Assembly (NCBI GenBank): GCA_963717135.1
Contig: CAVQVN010000005.1
Location: 216,160 to 280,159, forward strand
Reading direction: 5' to 3'
Source: UBA4744 sp963717135
GTDB lineage: Bacteria > Actinomycetota > Acidimicrobiia > Spongiisociales > UBA4744
Length of the DNA: 64,000 bases
Numbering within the stretch: position 1 is the first letter of the stretch; each line of letters begins with the position of its first letter. Shown here one piece after another: positions 61,987 through 64,000 of the stretch. A program made the translations under genes and the position numbers. Under the pieces are notes generated by a model. The model was given only the letters and a program-made list of their open reading frames with translations. It ran no database searches and was not told where the DNA came from.

Positions 61987-62477
61987 ACCGGTTTCCCTGG
62001 GTTGCGCATTGTCGGCCCGTGCGGATCTCAGGTTACCGCGCCGCCGGCTCTCCAACCTCTGAGGGATCGAAGGTGCTCCGCGTCAGCCAAAGGATCTGCC
62101 CCAATCGAGCATTGACCCGCGCCGGGGCGGATACCGGATGTCGCTCAACATCAACGCGTCTCTAATCCCGGTCCTGGTCAGATCCCGGGAACCGTCGACT
62201 GCGGACCGGAGCCTCCTCGGACCCACCAAGTTAGTCCGCGATCCGCTGGTCTCAGTTGTCTCGCCCTACGTCGGCGGCCCACAACACGATTGCCCCCTCC
62301 CTGTCGGCCAGGCGGGCAGCGCCGTTGCTTCGGAAGTCAGGGAATGCCCGACGGGGCCGTCGGGTTGGACCCTTGCGGAACCCCGGATTTGGTTGTTGGC
62401 AACTCCCCGAGAGGCAAGGCGATTCAAGTGAAATCGACGGAAACGGATCTGCGCCCGGTCGAAGGCGGATTAATCAG
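61987..62477. other. 491-nt region without a supported gene
   Basis: Between the divergent XRE-like and patatin genes. It holds GC-rich sequence and a short open frame (62138-62431) whose residues look like noncoding translation (Ser/Pro/Arg-rich, no domain). The XRE gene's own promoter should be at the left end (TAACCT near 62035 on the minus strand). Nothing else is recognisable. Confidence 0.5.
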
Positions 62478-63344
62478 ATGAGCAACGGACTAGTCCTCGG
62501 GGCCGGCGGGGCCACCGCCTGGGTCTTCCACACCGGGGTCCTGCGGACGCTTCAGACTGAAGTCGGTTTGGACCCGGCGAGCTTCGAGGTGATCGTGGGA
62601 ACCTCAGCGGGAGCAACAGTGGCGGCGGCGGTTCGGGCCGGTCTCAGCCCCGACGAGATCTTCGAGGCGACCACCAGGCCGCCCAACCGGGAAGACCAGC
62701 AGGCGATGCTCGCCGAGTTGCGGGCCGTCCGCAAGACACTCCGGCCCCTGTCGCCGGGGCTGGCCCGAGATGTTCTGCCGGGCGGGCGGGGAGCAACCAT
62801 GGCGGTGGCCGGCCTGCTTCCCCCCGGCTGGTTTCCGACCAGGTTTCTCGCAGGTTTCCCCGGGATGGATCGATTCGAAGGATGGCCCGAAGGTCTGTGG
62901 GTCCCCGCCGTCCGCGCCTCCGACGGCGAGTTGGTCGTGTTTGGGAAGGACCGTTGGGATGTGCCCGTACCGATCGCAGTTGAGGCGTCGTCGGCTGTGC
63001 CGGGAATGTTCCGGCCCCGAGTAATCGACGGGGTGGCGTTTATCGACGGCGGAGTGGTTTCATCCACGCATGCCGACCTGCTGGTAGGTGCCGGAGTTGA
63101 TCGAGTGTTCATCTCGGCCCCGATGAGCAAACCCTCGAACGGGTTGTTCGCTCGCAACGCCCGTTACCGGCTCTCGGCGGAAACGGCTGTTCTCCGGGAA
63201 GCCGGGATCGAAACGGTCGTCGTGCAGCCTTCGGTAGAAGCTGTGCGGGCTGCACGGGGCTTCCCTCGTCGGAACCCGGGCGCGGCCTCCAACATCGTGC
63301 ACCACGCCGCCGAAGCAACCCGGCTTGCTCTGGCGACTCCCTGA
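62478..63344 (+). CDS. Patatin-like phospholipase
   Basis: 288 aa. The N-terminal glycine loop (LVLGAGGATAWVFHTGVL), nucleophile elbow VIVGTSAGAT (GxSxG) and the catalytic Asp in FIDGGVVSS form the patatin dyad. It is a cytoplasmic or membrane-peripheral acyl hydrolase. ATG 62478 is used; the frame continues upstream to 62256 without looking like protein, and no strong Shine-Dalgarno is visible. Confidence 0.88.
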   Translation: MSNGLVLGAGGATAWVFHTGVLRTLQTEVGLDPASFEVIVGTSAGATVAAAVRAGLSPDEIFEATTRPPNREDQQAMLAELRAVRKTLRPLSPGLARDVLPGGRGATMAVAGLLPPGWFPTRFLAGFPGMDRFEGWPEGLWVPAVRASDGELVVFGKDRWDVPVPIAVEASSAVPGMFRPRVIDGVAFIDGGVVSSTHADLLVGAGVDRVFISAPMSKPSNGLFARNARYRLSAETAVLREAGIETVVVQPSVEAVRAARGFPRRNPGAASNIVHHAAEATRLALATP

Positions 63345-64000
63345 ATCGGTATGCCGGTCGGATTCAGGCCTGGTCCGACTCGGGCCTGGTCGCCCACAGC
63401 AACTCTTCGACGCTTTCGGCCTTGAGGGCAACCTTGACCAGCTAGAAGCCGGGGCCGCTGGTCCTGATGCGCTGCGGCGGCGTTCCGGGGGCCTGAACCA
63501 TACGACCCTCGGATATGGGTGATGAAGTGCACGACGCACCCGGATGATCCGATTGAGGTGTCAGAGGCAATCCAACCGACAGCATCGAACCAAGACCTGC
63601 CGGCTCAGGGCCGCAAACCCTGCGCCCACGCTCGCCAGACCTGGAACCGGCTGGATCCGACATCGCCCACGGTTTGTCGGTGGACGCCAACAAGGGCCGG
63701 GAGGACAAGGTCGTACCGATCGATTTGAGTGTCGACCCTCGCCACCAGGGTGATGCTGCCTATTTCGCCATCGGGGTCGGTGCCGGCAATCAAGTGGACC
63801 GATGGGGTGAGCGTCTGGCCCGATACTGCCCTCCGGTAGGGCCGGAACCGTCACCTGCACGGTGAGCAGCAAGACAAATGAGACGGCGACGCTGTGGGTC
63901 ATCTCCATACCCGCCGGGCTTCGATTGTCCTTGCTTGGCCATCTCGTTGGCTTGTGGCACCGGTTCGGCACCGGGTTCGCCTCCGGGACTAGCCACGCCA
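63345..64000 (-). pseudogene. Possible frame-broken exported protein gene; no confident gene
   Basis: On the minus strand, ATG 63908 opens a signal-like segment (THSVAVSFVLLLTVQVTVPALPEG). One frame over, without a good start, comes a protein-like stretch (HLIAGTDPDGEIGSITLVARV, then RYDLVLPALVGV). The two would join by one +1 frameshift near 63800. This could be a broken gene, a sequence error or chance. The rest of the region shows nothing I recognise. Confidence 0.25.

Noticed and set aside
62138..62431. 97-aa plus-strand open frame
   Set aside because: No ribosome site or -10 box fits and the residues look like noncoding translation.

Overview
The window is chromosomal DNA of a GC-rich bacterium that I place in the Actinomycetota, possibly Acidimicrobiia or a related uncultured lineage. 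The phylum call rests on several signs: a TopA with C-terminal GRYGPY repeats, a SigH/SigR-like ECF sigma factor, frequent GTG/TTG starts, many apparently leaderless genes, and gene order resembling (from memory) the Mycobacterium tuberculosis Rv3644c-Rv3661 neighbourhood: holB, topA, DUF1998 helicase, Tad pilus operon, HAD-IB phosphatase. The class is only a guess. I see no transposase, prophage, rRNA or CRISPR array.

Layout. 1-2.1 kb: partial ECF sigma factor, an M1-type metallopeptidase lipoprotein and tRNA-Thr(CGT). 2.1-9.3 kb: an MFS exporter-tmk-holB operon, topA and a tandem histidine phosphatase. 9.5-14.2 kb: a K+-dependent-type membrane pyrophosphatase, a CPA2 antiporter and a lipoprotein LCP-family protein. 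14.3-22.7 kb: an MrfA-like helicase, a minus-strand Tad pilus operon whose 3' end runs by 4-nt overlaps into an Xre-RES toxin-antitoxin pair, and a divergent HAD phosphatase. 22.8-29.5 kb: GNAT, leuCD, GDPD, an EamA permease and recQ. 29.6-38.3 kb: histidine catabolism (hutIU, hutH) interleaved with glpD and galTK. 38.4-49.7 kb: an ABC exporter, a LiaF-like protein, an ATP-grasp ligase divergent from a LOG-like protein, an aminotransferase, a HerA-like ATPase, a CBS protein and UDP-glucuronate decarboxylase. 49.7-57 kb: RfbB, LhgO, an RpoD-type sigma factor, a YyaL-type protein, a zinc-binding membrane protein and CtaA. 57-63.3 kb: a cystathionine synthase/lyase pair, DDAH, a TSUP permease, a 52-residue gene with a strong promoter, a membrane-anchored XRE protein and a patatin. 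The last 650 bp hold no confident gene.

Two features run through the whole window. First, about 16 intergenic regions carry tandem heptanucleotide arrays of several unrelated sequence families (GCTCGTA, GCTGATA, CCTGAAA/CAGGTTT, CAGTCAT, CATCAAG, TACCAGG, GAAGTNN, RTCCGCY). All have period 7, many sit flush with TAG stop codons, and two families can share one phase. A second family of GC-rich palindromic elements, with conserved ends, sits among them. Second, at least 13 genes have a TANNNT -10 box ending 6-8 nt before the start codon and no Shine-Dalgarno, the signature of leaderless transcripts. I used this to set several starts.

How the genes work together: most are housekeeping or central metabolism (replication, cell envelope, leucine synthesis, histidine/glycerol/galactose use, transsulfuration). 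The less ordinary parts are the heptamer arrays, the TA pair appended to the pilus operon, the P-loop-less first gene of that operon and the XRE/52-residue locus.
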